Shown piece by piece: positions 1 to 6,456 of a stretch of DNA of 6,456 bases; position 1 is the first letter of the stretch; every line of letters starts with the position of its first letter. The position numbers and the translations under genes are program-made. Source of the DNA: Micrococcales bacterium (GTDB lineage Bacteria > Actinomycetota > Actinomycetes > Actinomycetales > Dermatophilaceae). A model generated the notes under the pieces. The model was not told where the DNA came from. It did no database searches and was given only the letters and a program-made list of their open reading frames with translations. The stretch spans positions 1 through 6,456 of the forward strand of contig PMJN01000513.1 in NCBI GenBank assembly GCA_003157445.1. The letters run 5' to 3'.

Positions 1-282
1 GTAGCAGGTGGCATCAGCGCGTGTGAGCGGATCGAACAGGCCAGCCGCACCGGACCGTTTGAACGTGATGTGCAGTTCCACTACCTCCCGCATGTCACGG
101 TCGCCCACCACGTTGATGACGGGGCAATGGATCGAGCCTTCAAACAACTGGCAACCTACGAATGCTCATTCGAGGTGAGTGCATTTGACCTGTTTGAGTA
201 CGGCAACGATCTTGTCTGGCGTCCGGTGAGCACTTTCGATTTCGGTGCGGATGTGAAACACGACCAAGGCCGCATGCCGTGA
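1..282 (+). CDS. 2'-5' RNA ligase family (2H phosphoesterase) protein, C-terminal part
   Basis: The frame is open from the first base of the window to a TGA at 280-282, so only the last 93 codons are present and the true start lies upstream. The PHVTVAH stretch (about bases 100-120) matches the second HxT/Sx motif of the 2H superfamily (LigT / 2'-5' RNA ligase-like), whose two such motifs frame the catalytic cleft. The first motif must lie before the window. After it come a helix (MDRAFKQLATYE) and a closing strand pattern, LFEYGNDLVWRPVSTFDFG, which fits the end of this small fold. Family members act on 2',3'-cyclic phosphate or 2'-5' linked RNA ends in the cytoplasm; the substrate here cannot be told. 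The stop overlaps the GTG start of the downstream membrane protein gene, implying co-transcription. An internal ATG at base 70 exists but would begin just before the motif and leave out half the fold, so it is not taken as the start. Confidence 0.82.
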   Translation, partial: VAGGISACERIEQASRTGPFERDVQFHYLPHVTVAHHVDDGAMDRAFKQLATYECSFEVSAFDLFEYGNDLVWRPVSTFDFGADVKHDQGRMP

Positions 283-1352
283 AGTCCGCGGTCGCGTGGT
301 TCGGGGCGAGCCGGGCAGGCCTGGCATGGAAGCGCTACTCCAATGCACGAGGCAACTTACTGGCTGGCGGAGTGGGCTATTTTGCCTTCTTTTCGCTCTT
401 TCCCGCCACCGCGCTGGCACTGACGGTATTCGGGTTCGCGCTACGCGGGCACCCCGACCTGTTGCGCACGATCCTTGCGCATCTTGGTACGTACCTGCCG
501 GGTTTGGTCAAGGATGTTCGGCACCCCCAAGGACTCATCCCAGTGCAACCGCCGACTGCTGTTGCCCTCACGATTGCCGGTGTCATCGCCTTCGTCGTCC
601 TGGTGCTGGCTGGGCTCGGCTGGTTGCGCGCCACCCGCGAGGGAGTCCGAGCTGTCTTCGGCGCACGGGGCTCTGGGGGGAACCTGGTCACCAACACGGT
701 CCGAGACCTCGGTGTGCTCTTCACCCTGGGGCTTGGCATCGCGGTCTTCGCCGTGCTGACCAGCGTGGTCGGCGCCGCGGCCGGCTGGGTGGCCCAGGAG
801 ATGGGGATGTCTGGCGAGGGCTGGGTTCTCATGCTCGCGGGGTTGGCGGTCAGCGTGCTGGCTGACACGGGACTGATGATCGTCTTGTTGCGGGTGGTCT
901 CTGGCGTCCCTGCGCCATGGCGCGACCTATTCCAAGGGGCGCTGGTCGGCGGTGTGGGGCTCAGCCTGCTGAAGATCTCGGCTACGGCCCTACTGCCGCG
1001 GTTGACAGCCAACCCGTTGTTCGCCTCGTTCGCCATTGTGGTCGGACTGTTGATCTGGCTCAACTTGATCGCACGGCTGATCCTGATCTCGGCGGCTTGG
1101 GCTGCCAACGACGTCGACGAAGTTCACGGTGCCGAGACCGATACCCAGAGTCAGGCGCGAAGCCAGGTTCCCGCGAGCGTGGCTACGGCAGGGGCGACGG
1201 TCGTGCGCGGCAGGTCGTTACCGACGTTTGGCACACGGTCCGTCGATCGAACGACTCTGGCCTCCGGGGTCGTTCTCGGTGCCGTCGTCATGGCAGTTAC
1301 TGGTGTGCTTGCCCGCGGCATCCGGTCTATGCGCCGCCTCGGCAGGGGCTGA
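279..1352 (+). CDS. yihY: YihY/virulence factor BrkB family integral membrane protein
   Basis: This 357-residue protein belongs to the YihY/BrkB (UPF0761) family of inner-membrane proteins; no biochemical activity is firmly established for the family. The family hallmarks are visible: an N-terminal amphipathic stretch with WKRYSNARGNLLAGGVGYFAFFSLFP (residues about 17-42, written here as the key region with the AxxVxYxxFxSLFP-like pattern), then hydrophobic segments at about 44-56, 93-115, 143-168, 183-208, 217-238 and 246-275, ending in the typical IARLILISAAWAANDVDE. An additional hydrophobic helix at about 326-346, followed by a basic tail (RGIRSMRRLGRG), sits after a polar Ser/Gln/Ala linker. 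The usual family core is near 290 residues, so this is a C-terminal extension. The GTG start at 279 overlaps the previous stop as GTGA, with a weak AAGG about nine bases upstream, so translational coupling is likely. The gene converges on the degraded carboxypeptidase gene with 26 bases between them. Confidence 0.93.
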   Translation: MKSAVAWFGASRAGLAWKRYSNARGNLLAGGVGYFAFFSLFPATALALTVFGFALRGHPDLLRTILAHLGTYLPGLVKDVRHPQGLIPVQPPTAVALTIAGVIAFVVLVLAGLGWLRATREGVRAVFGARGSGGNLVTNTVRDLGVLFTLGLGIAVFAVLTSVVGAAAGWVAQEMGMSGEGWVLMLAGLAVSVLADTGLMIVLLRVVSGVPAPWRDLFQGALVGGVGLSLLKISATALLPRLTANPLFASFAIVVGLLIWLNLIARLILISAAWAANDVDEVHGAETDTQSQARSQVPASVATAGATVVRGRSLPTFGTRSVDRTTLASGVVLGAVVMAVTGVLARGIRSMRRLGRG

Positions 1353-1378
1353 AAGGGTTCGTCTGGGCCGAAGTTTGC

Positions 1379-2509
1379 TCAGCGGTGCTTGCGGGAGATG
1401 CTGCGGCGCGCCCAGGCCCCAGCCATCGCCAGCGCGCTTATCCCGCCGACCAGTCCGATCCAGGCGCGGAGCATGGGCTGACCAGCTACCTCAAGGGCCG
1501 ATGTGGTCGTCGCTGGCGGGGGCGCCCAACTGGCGCAACGGTTGGCTTGGGGGTGGGCCCATCGCCGGGTTGGACCAGCTTGCCGATCGGGGTGAGTGAG
1601 GTGCCATGGGCGAAAGCCCAGCCCAGCATCGCCGCGGCCGGCTGCCAGTGACCCTTGGGCTGGACATCTCGGTTAGGAGATTGGCCTTGCCTACCCTCGT
1701 GGCCGCCTCGATCTAGGTGAACTCGGCAGCGTTCGTGTAGCCGTTCTTGATGCCGATGGCGCCCGGATAGGTCAGAAGCAGCGTGTTGTCATTACTAATC
1801 GACAAGGCTGGCGTCTGCTTGCCGTCGGCGGACCTGCCTTCAGGGAAGGGCGCCTGCGTGGTCATGACACAGCCCCGGAAGTCGGGCAGATGCATGGCGG
1901 CACGGCCGATTAGCGCCGGGTCGTAGGCGCTGGTTTGTTGACCGGCCTTATCCGAAGCGCTGGGGCTCTTGGCCACGGTGTCGAAGGCTCCTGGATCGGC
2001 CGCGGTGGCATTCATCTTCTGCAAGGTCACGGCCACGCCCTGGTTTCCGCGGGCGAGGGCGTAAGCGGCATCGTTGCCCGAGGCCATGAGCAGCACCTGC
2101 AGCAGCGCTGCGAGGCTGTAGGTGGTGCCGGCCACTAGGGGGACGTGGGTCCCGTCGACGTTCACGCCATCTGGTTTGACCATGATTGTCGCGTTCTTGT
2201 CCGGGATGGGGATCAGAGTCAGTGCGCAGAGGGCCTTGAAGGTGCTGACCGGTAGATGGGGGCGTTGTGGGTTTGGCGACTAGGACCTGCCCCGTGTCCA
2301 TGCCTGCGAGCACGCACCGGGGATAGCGGGCGGGGCGGAACACCTGGGGCGAGGTTCGCGATGACCCCTGCTGCGGCGAGCTGTTGGCCACCCACGGGAA
2401 CGATGGCCGCCACCGAGGTCGTGGAGGGTCTGAGGACACCAGATGTGCCCGCGGCGATGAGTGTGAGGTTCAGCGCGAGCACACGTACTGGAAACCGCAA
2501 TGACGTCAT
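1379..2509 (-). pseudogene. dac: Degraded D-alanyl-D-alanine carboxypeptidase (peptidase S11, penicillin-binding protein)
   Basis: All parts of an exported DD-carboxypeptidase can be read on the minus strand, but in three different frames. From the ATG at 2509: a signal peptide (MTSLRFPVRVLALNLTLIAA) and mature start ending VIANLAPGVPP (to about 2330). Shifted by one: CVLAGMDTGQVLVAKPTTP (about 2316-2263). Shifted again: HLPVSTFKALCALTLIP, with catalytic SxxK = STFK at 2235-2246, SGN at 2073-2081 and KNG (KTG-type motif) at 1740-1748. A TAG stops this frame at 1713-1715, inside the conserved stretch after KNGYT; TGG to TAG is one possible origin. Beyond it, WQPAAAMLGWAFAHG with a Pro/Thr linker lies in another frame, and after one more shift comes a membrane anchor (MLRAWIGLVGGISALAMAG) with a basic end RRSISRKHR and TGA at 1379-1381. 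The enzyme would trim the terminal D-Ala of peptidoglycan stem peptides outside the membrane. The longest intact piece (from 2183 or slightly upstream to 1713) lacks a signal peptide and the C-terminal anchor. Overall length equals 377 codons, close to the family's usual size, so small indels rather than a large deletion broke it. Sequencing error is the alternative explanation. Confidence 0.9.
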
Positions 2510-2582
2510 GTGCAGAGATGATCCCATTGGACCGGACTGGTCGACATCAGGTGGTGACGATGTGAGCGTACGGGACCGCCTG

Positions 2583-2588
2583 TACCGT
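2583..2588 (+). promoter_or_regulatory. Putative -10 box (TACCGT) for a leaderless mannose-1-phosphate guanylyltransferase transcript
   Basis: TACCGT fits the TANNNT pattern of actinobacterial SigA-type -10 boxes and ends seven bases before the ATG at 2596. No Shine-Dalgarno-like purine run precedes that ATG, and an in-frame TGA at 2563-2565 with no start codon between it and 2596 rules out an earlier start. A -10 box this close to the start codon would place transcription initiation at or next to the A of ATG, giving a leaderless mRNA. I see no good -35 hexamer at the expected distance, so this rests on the box, its spacing and the matching arrangement at the next gene. Confidence 0.4.
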
Positions 2589-2595
2589 CTGCGTC

Positions 2596-3741
2596 ATGGC
2601 TGAAGGCGTTGGACCTGTGACACTGAGCGCAGGTGGCGAGACACCGATCGCGCGCGAGATCGACGGACTATGGGCGGTAATCCCTGCGGGAGGTGCCGGG
2701 ACGCGACTATGGCCACTGTCGCGATCGTCGTCACCGAAGTTTCTCCACGACATGACGGGGGCAGGAAGCTCGCTGTTGCAGACGACGTGGGACCGGCTTG
2801 AGCCCCTCTGTGGAGACCACATCATGGTGGTCGCAGGGGTCCTGCACGAAGCGGCCGTGCGAGACCAGCTTCCCAGGTTGGTCCCGACTAACCTCGTCGC
2901 CGAGCCAACGCCGCGGGGCTCCATGGCGGCGATTGGGCTTGCAGCAGCCATACTCGAGCGCCGTGACCCCGACGCCCTCATTGGCTCCTTCGCGGCCGAC
3001 CACGTCATCGGGGAGCCGGAGGTGTTCGCCGACTGCGTGCGGGAGGCGGTCGCGGTCGCGCGGTCCGGTTACGTCGTCACCATCGGTATCGAGCCGACGT
3101 ATCCGGCAACCGGTTTTGGCTACATTCGGGTTGGTGACCCGTTGGCGATCGCGGGCGCGCCCCACGGCCGGCAGGTCAGGTCGTTCGTGGAGAAGCCTGA
3201 CGCGACGACCGCCCGGGCGTTCCTGCAGACGGGTGAATACCATTGGAATGCAGGGATGTTCGTCGTCAAGGCTTCGGTCCTGCTCGATCTGCTGGCTGAT
3301 TTCCATCCCAAGCTGGCCGCTGGCCTTCGTGACATCGCGGCGGAGCCATCCCGTCTGGCGGAGTTGTGGGCGGGGCTGACCAGCCTGGCTATCGACCACG
3401 CGGTGGCAGAACCGGCCGCAGCTGTGGGAAGGGTTGCCGTGGTGCCGGGGCGGTTCACCTGGGATGACGTGGGCGACTTCGACTCTGTGGGCTCGCTGCT
3501 GTCCGATGTTGCGGCAGTTCCTGGGTTGAAGATACTGGGTGAGGTTGATCTGGTGCTGGCCAAAGACGCGACCGGGGTGGTCATCCCCGGTTCGGGCCGG
3601 ACAGTCGCGGTGCTCGGGCTGCAGGACATCGTCGTGGTCGACACCCCAGACGCGCTGCTTGTCACCACCCGGGAGCGGGCCCAGGACGTCAAGGCATTAG
3701 TCGACCTTCTGAAGTCAGCCGGACGCATCGACCTCACCTGA
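2596..3741 (+). CDS. manC: Mannose-1-phosphate guanylyltransferase (GDP-mannose pyrophosphorylase)
   Basis: This 381-residue cytoplasmic nucleotidyltransferase makes GDP-mannose from mannose 1-phosphate and GTP, releasing pyrophosphate. GDP-mannose is the mannosyl donor for phosphatidylinositol mannosides, polyprenol-phosphate mannose and mannosylated glycans in actinobacteria. The diagnostic loop [14 protein letters not shown] is at residues 30-43, followed by the SPKF lysine at 47-48; AADH (133-136) is the metal/nucleotide-site Asp region; TGFGYI (172-177), FVEKP (197-201) and NAGMF (218-222) form the sugar-phosphate site; FTWDDVGDF is at 287-295; and the C-terminal part has the beta-helix-like [21 protein letters not shown]. 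Length fits the stand-alone enzyme; there is no fused phosphomannose isomerase domain as in bifunctional ManC/AlgA (about 470 residues). About 25 residues precede the first core strand. The gene is divergent from the carboxypeptidase pseudogene and 62 bases upstream of the mutase gene. Hexose-1-phosphate nucleotidyltransferases with other bases are related, but the motif set favours GDP-mannose. Confidence 0.93.
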   Translation: MAEGVGPVTLSAGGETPIAREIDGLWAVIPAGGAGTRLWPLSRSSSPKFLHDMTGAGSSLLQTTWDRLEPLCGDHIMVVAGVLHEAAVRDQLPRLVPTNLVAEPTPRGSMAAIGLAAAILERRDPDALIGSFAADHVIGEPEVFADCVREAVAVARSGYVVTIGIEPTYPATGFGYIRVGDPLAIAGAPHGRQVRSFVEKPDATTARAFLQTGEYHWNAGMFVVKASVLLDLLADFHPKLAAGLRDIAAEPSRLAELWAGLTSLAIDHAVAEPAAAVGRVAVVPGRFTWDDVGDFDSVGSLLSDVAAVPGLKILGEVDLVLAKDATGVVIPGSGRTVAVLGLQDIVVVDTPDALLVTTRERAQDVKALVDLLKSAGRIDLT

Positions 3742-3790
3742 CCCTGCAGACACGGGACGACCCAGCCCACGTTGGGCCAGCGGGGCTCAC

Positions 3791-3796
3791 TACGCT
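3791..3796 (+). promoter_or_regulatory. Putative -10 box (TACGCT) for a leaderless methylmalonyl-CoA mutase transcript
   Basis: TACGCT is a TANNNT-type -10 box lying in the 62-base gap after the guanylyltransferase gene and ending seven bases before the ATG at 3804, the same spacing as at the preceding gene. No Shine-Dalgarno sequence lies before the ATG. A short inverted repeat GCCCA-CGT-TGGGC (3765-3777) sits just upstream, where a -35 element or an operator could be; it has no T run and is not a convincing terminator. A clear -35 hexamer was not found. Confidence 0.4.
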
Positions 3797-3803
3797 CGGT
3801 GCC

Positions 3804-5396
3804 ATGGCTGAAATACCCGTCGCGCTCAGTGAGTCCGACCTACCGATCGCCCAGGTCTACGACACGTCGACGCTCGAGGGCTTCGACGCCTCGGATCGGC
3901 TCGGGTCGCCGGGGGAGTTCCCCTTCACTCGTGGGGTTTACCCGACGATGTACACGGGCAGGCCGTGGACAATGCGCCAGTACGCTGGCTTCGGCAACGC
4001 CAAAGAGTCCAATGAGCGTTACCACCAACTGGTCAAGGCCGGCACCGGTGGCCTTTCGGTGGCCTTCGACCTGCCCACTCAGATGGGTTACGACTCTGAC
4101 GAGTCGATTGCCAGCGGTGAGGTCGGCAAGGTCGGAGTGGCGATCGACTCCCTGGATGACATGCGCACCCTGTTTGCGGGCCTCCCGCTGGACAAGGTCA
4201 GCACATCGATGACCATCAACGCACCGGCCGCGACGCTGTTGCTGATGTACCAGCTGACCGCAGAGCACGAGGGCATTGCCGGCAACCGGCTGACTGGCAC
4301 GATCCAGAATGACGTGCTCAAGGAGTACATCGCTCGCGGCACCTACATCTATCCGCCCAAGCAGTCGCTGCGCCTGATCAGCGACATCTTCTCCTACTGC
4401 CACAGCGAGCTTCCGCGCTGGAACACCATTTCGATCTCCGGCTATCACATGGCTGAGGCAGGGGCCACGCCTGTGCAGGAGATCGCGTTCACATTGGCAA
4501 ATGCCAAGGAGTACGTGCGCACCGCGCTGGCTGCCGGCCTGGATATCGACGACTTCGCCCCGCGGCTGTCCTTCTTCTTCGTGGCTCGCACAACACTGCT
4601 CGAGGAGGTCGCCAAGTTCCGTGCAGCTCGACGGATCTGGGCACACATCATGAAAGACGAGTTCGGTGCCAAGAACCCTAAGTCGCAGATGCTGCGCTTC
4701 CACACACAGACTGCAGGGGTTCAGCTGACCGCACAACAGCCCGAGGTCAACATGGTGCGCGTCGCTCTGCAGGGCCTGGGCGCGGTTCTGGGAGGCACCC
4801 AGTCGCTGCACACCAACTCCTTCGACGAGGCACTTGCCCTGCCGAGCCAGAAGGCGGCGCGCCTGGCGCTGCGCACTCAGCAGGTCATCGCCTATGAGAC
4901 CGACGTGACCAAGACCGTTGACCCCTTCGCCGGGTCCTACGTCATGGAGTCCATGACCGATGATGTTGAAGCCGCGGTGGTGCAGCTCATGCAACAGGTT
5001 GAGGACAAGGGCGGCGCTGTGGCCGCCATCGAGCAGGGTTTTCAGAAGGCAGAGATCGAACGGTCGGCATATCGCATCGCACTGGAGATCGACCATGGCG
5101 AGCGCACCGTGGTCGGCCTCAACAAGTTCATCCTCGAGGAGGAGGAACCCTTCGAGCTGCTGCGCGCTGACCCACAGATCGAGGCTGACCAGTGTGAACG
5201 TCTCGCCGTGCTGCGCAAGGAGCGCGACAACGATGCAGTCTCGCGCGCCCTGGATTCATTGCGTGCGGCGGCCGGCGGTACGGACAACGTCCTGGCACCC
5301 ATGAAACAGGCACTGGCCGCTCGCGCCACCGGCGGCGAGGTCGCCCATGCGCTGCGGGACGTCTGGGGCACCTATGTCGCCCACGACGCCTTCTGA
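3804..5396 (+). CDS. mcmA1: Methylmalonyl-CoA mutase, large (catalytic) subunit without B12-binding domain
   Basis: This 530-residue protein is the TIM-barrel, CoA-ester-binding subunit of an adenosylcobalamin-dependent acyl-CoA mutase, interconverting (R)-methylmalonyl-CoA and succinyl-CoA in propionate, odd-chain fatty acid and branched amino acid metabolism. Family signatures include [12 protein letters not shown] (39-50), [17 protein letters not shown] (83-99), [10 protein letters not shown] (133-142) and LSFFFVAR (255-262). Residues that set substrate choice can be aligned with the Propionibacterium shermanii enzyme at a constant offset of 29: Tyr60 (Y89), Gln168 (Q197), Arg178 (R207) and His215 (H244). 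Tyr plus Arg at the two discriminating positions is the methylmalonyl-CoA pattern; isobutyryl-CoA mutases have Phe/Gln and 2-hydroxyisobutyryl-CoA mutases Ile/Gln there. The sequence ends at [10 protein letters not shown] with no DxHxxG cobalamin module, so a separate small B12 subunit is needed, and none is encoded in this window. The first ATG after the promoter-like box is used as start. The end overlaps the amidohydrolase reading frame. Confidence 0.96.
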   Translation: MAEIPVALSESDLPIAQVYDTSTLEGFDASDRLGSPGEFPFTRGVYPTMYTGRPWTMRQYAGFGNAKESNERYHQLVKAGTGGLSVAFDLPTQMGYDSDESIASGEVGKVGVAIDSLDDMRTLFAGLPLDKVSTSMTINAPAATLLLMYQLTAEHEGIAGNRLTGTIQNDVLKEYIARGTYIYPPKQSLRLISDIFSYCHSELPRWNTISISGYHMAEAGATPVQEIAFTLANAKEYVRTALAAGLDIDDFAPRLSFFFVARTTLLEEVAKFRAARRIWAHIMKDEFGAKNPKSQMLRFHTQTAGVQLTAQQPEVNMVRVALQGLGAVLGGTQSLHTNSFDEALALPSQKAARLALRTQQVIAYETDVTKTVDPFAGSYVMESMTDDVEAAVVQLMQQVEDKGGAVAAIEQGFQKAEIERSAYRIALEIDHGERTVVGLNKFILEEEEPFELLRADPQIEADQCERLAVLRKERDNDAVSRALDSLRAAAGGTDNVLAPMKQALAARATGGEVAHALRDVWGTYVAHDAF

Positions 5397-6456
5397 ATTC
5401 TCCGTCTTGGCGAGCATGGGCGAGGCGCTGGTCGCGCTGGAGGACGAGCTCATCGCCTTCCAGCGAGACCTGCACGCCCACCCCGAGCTGGCCCACGCTG
5501 AGACCCGCACCACAGCCCGCGTCGCGGAGAGGCTGACCGCCGCCGGTGTTCGGGTGCGGTCGCTGGCTGGCACTGGACTGATCGGTGACATTGGGCCGGC
5601 TGATCCGGCATACAGGGTGGCCCTGCGGGCGGACATGGATGCGCTGCCGCTTGCCGAGCGGACCGGACTGCCATTCTCCTCGCGGTCCGAAGGGGTCTGC
5701 CACGCGTGTGGTCATGACGTGCATGTCGCAGCGGTGCTGGGCGCGGGACTAGCCCTGCAGGAGCAGACTGACTCCCTTGCAGCACACGGGCTGGGCGTGC
5801 GCCTGATCTTCCAGCCGGCCGAGGAGGTCACACCTGGCGGAGCCTTGGCGGTCATCGAGCAGGCTGGCATCCAGGCAGTGGACTCTATCTTCAGCATCCA
5901 CTGCGACCCCACCCTTGACGTGGGTCGGGTGGGGCTGCGCGACGGCGCGATCACCGCGGCCACCGACTCCCTGACCATCACCCTGAGCGGACGCGGAGGC
6001 CATACGTCGCGACCGCACCTGACTCAGGACCTGATCTACGCGCTGGGCAAGGTCATCACCGATGTCCCGGCGGCGCTCTCACGGCGGGTCGACCCGCGGG
6101 CAGGGGTCGCACTGGTGTGGGGGACCGTCCACTCCGGCAGCGCAGAAAACGTCATTCCGTCCGTCGGCACGGTCGGTGGCACCCTGCGGATGCTCGATGC
6201 GGCACTGTGGGGGGACATCGGGCCGCTGTTGGAGGAGCTCGTCCATGCGGTGACCCGCCCTTATGCCGTTTCCGCCACCATCGTGCACAAGCAGGGTGCG
6301 CCACCTGTTGTGAACGATCCAGCGTCGGTGGCAAGGCTGCGCGCCGCCGCAGAGCGGATGCTGGGGCCTGAGGCACCTACGCCCACTGCGCAGTCTCTGG
6401 GCGGTGAAGACTTCGCCTGGTATGTGAAGGCTTTGCCGGGCGCCATGGCACGGTTG
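5374..6456 (+). CDS. M20-family amidohydrolase (N-acyl amino acid hydrolase-like), 3' end missing
   Basis: The frame runs open for 361 codons to the window edge; family members are about 400 residues, so a short C-terminal piece is missing. It is a cytoplasmic-type metal-dependent amidohydrolase of the M20D/HipO/AmiA group, which cleaves N-acyl or aromatic N-acyl amino acids and similar amides; the substrate is not predictable. Visible motifs (numbered from this start) are RDLHAHPEL (31-39), [11 protein letters not shown] (84-93), CHACGHDVH (109-117), FQPAEE (146-151), SIHCDP (174-179), the dimerisation-domain [10 protein letters not shown] (206-215), SAENVIP (256-262) and GGEDFAWY (343-350). 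By analogy with the plant hydrolase ILL2, Cys112, His114, Glu151 and His176 are the metal ligands, and the last His should lie just past the window end. The ATG at 5374 overlaps the mutase gene by 23 bases with GGGG five bases before it; the ATG at 5416 (19 bases after the mutase stop) is the alternative and would still keep the whole domain. Either way, coupling to the mutase gene is likely. Confidence 0.92.
   Translation, partial: MSPTTPSEFSVLASMGEALVALEDELIAFQRDLHAHPELAHAETRTTARVAERLTAAGVRVRSLAGTGLIGDIGPADPAYRVALRADMDALPLAERTGLPFSSRSEGVCHACGHDVHVAAVLGAGLALQEQTDSLAAHGLGVRLIFQPAEEVTPGGALAVIEQAGIQAVDSIFSIHCDPTLDVGRVGLRDGAITAATDSLTITLSGRGGHTSRPHLTQDLIYALGKVITDVPAALSRRVDPRAGVALVWGTVHSGSAENVIPSVGTVGGTLRMLDAALWGDIGPLLEELVHAVTRPYAVSATIVHKQGAPPVVNDPASVARLRAAAERMLGPEAPTPTAQSLGGEDFAWYVKALPGAMARL

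Noticed and set aside
377..1108. A 243-codon minus-strand frame opposite yihY
   Set aside because: It is antisense to the membrane protein gene, with a Thr/Pro/Ser/Arg-rich translation typical of a shadow frame and no known domain.
1353..1378. A terminator between the convergent yihY gene and the carboxypeptidase pseudogene
   Set aside because: The 26-base gap and its flanks show no stable GC-rich hairpin followed by T residues on either strand.
917..1651. Plus-strand open frames running through the end of yihY and into the degraded carboxypeptidase region
   Set aside because: Their translations are Arg/Gly-rich without motifs. The minus strand of the same region carries recognisable carboxypeptidase C-terminal sequence, which explains the DNA better.
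1713..2183. The 156-codon minus-strand open frame taken as a complete short gene
   Set aside because: It begins just after the catalytic SxxK region and ends at a TAG inside the conserved core, and sequence of the same protein continues on both sides in this or other frames. It is a fragment of the pseudogene.
2510..2595. A divergent regulatory region with a riboswitch or operator between the pseudogene and the guanylyltransferase gene
   Set aside because: Apart from the -10-like box next to the start codon, I found no clear inverted repeat, conserved aptamer feature or -35 element in these 86 bases.
3765..3777. Inverted repeat GCCCA-CGT-TGGGC as a terminator after the guanylyltransferase gene
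   Set aside because: The stem is only five base pairs with a three-base loop and no T run follows. It may be an operator or chance, but cannot be called a terminator.
3840..5096. A 418-codon open frame on the minus strand opposite the mutase gene
   Set aside because: It lies entirely antisense to a fully convincing mutase gene, its translation shows no recognisable motif and a low-complexity His/Arg/Leu-rich composition, and long antisense frames are expected in GC-rich coding DNA.

Overview
This window is a GC-rich stretch of an actinobacterial chromosome. The inference rests on strong G/C bias at third codon positions, a GTG start, and protein sequences that read like actinobacterial housekeeping proteins. 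I see no phage, IS, CRISPR, tRNA or rRNA signal. The content is ordinary core metabolism, with one clearly degraded gene, and I do not find a convincing novel system.

Layout. (1) Bases 1-282 (+) hold the C-terminal end of a 2'-5' RNA ligase/phosphodiesterase-like (2H) protein whose start lies before the window. (2) Bases 279-1352 (+) encode a YihY/BrkB-family membrane protein that overlaps it by four bases (GTGA). (3) Bases 1379-2509 (-), convergent with yihY, hold a wrecked D-alanyl-D-alanine carboxypeptidase gene (peptidase family S11). Signal peptide, SxxK, SGN and KNG motifs, Pro/Thr-rich linker and C-terminal membrane anchor can all still be read, but they are spread over different frames by about four frame changes and one in-frame TAG. 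(4) Bases 2596-3741 (+), divergent from the pseudogene, encode mannose-1-phosphate guanylyltransferase. (5) Bases 3804-5396 (+) encode the catalytic large subunit of an adenosylcobalamin-dependent methylmalonyl-CoA mutase without its own B12 domain. (6) Bases 5374-6456 (+) hold an M20-family amidohydrolase that overlaps the mutase end and runs off the window.

Functional reading. The first three genes form a small RNA-repair/envelope group in which the carboxypeptidase, a peptidoglycan trimming enzyme, appears dead. The next three serve GDP-mannose supply (mannosylated glycolipids and glycans), propionyl-CoA/methylmalonyl-CoA interconversion with succinyl-CoA, and hydrolysis of N-acyl amino acids or similar amides. 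They share direction but no evident single pathway. The guanylyltransferase and the mutase each have a TANNNT box exactly seven bases before an ATGGCTGA start, which suggests separate leaderless transcripts rather than one operon. The amidohydrolase is probably translated together with the mutase.
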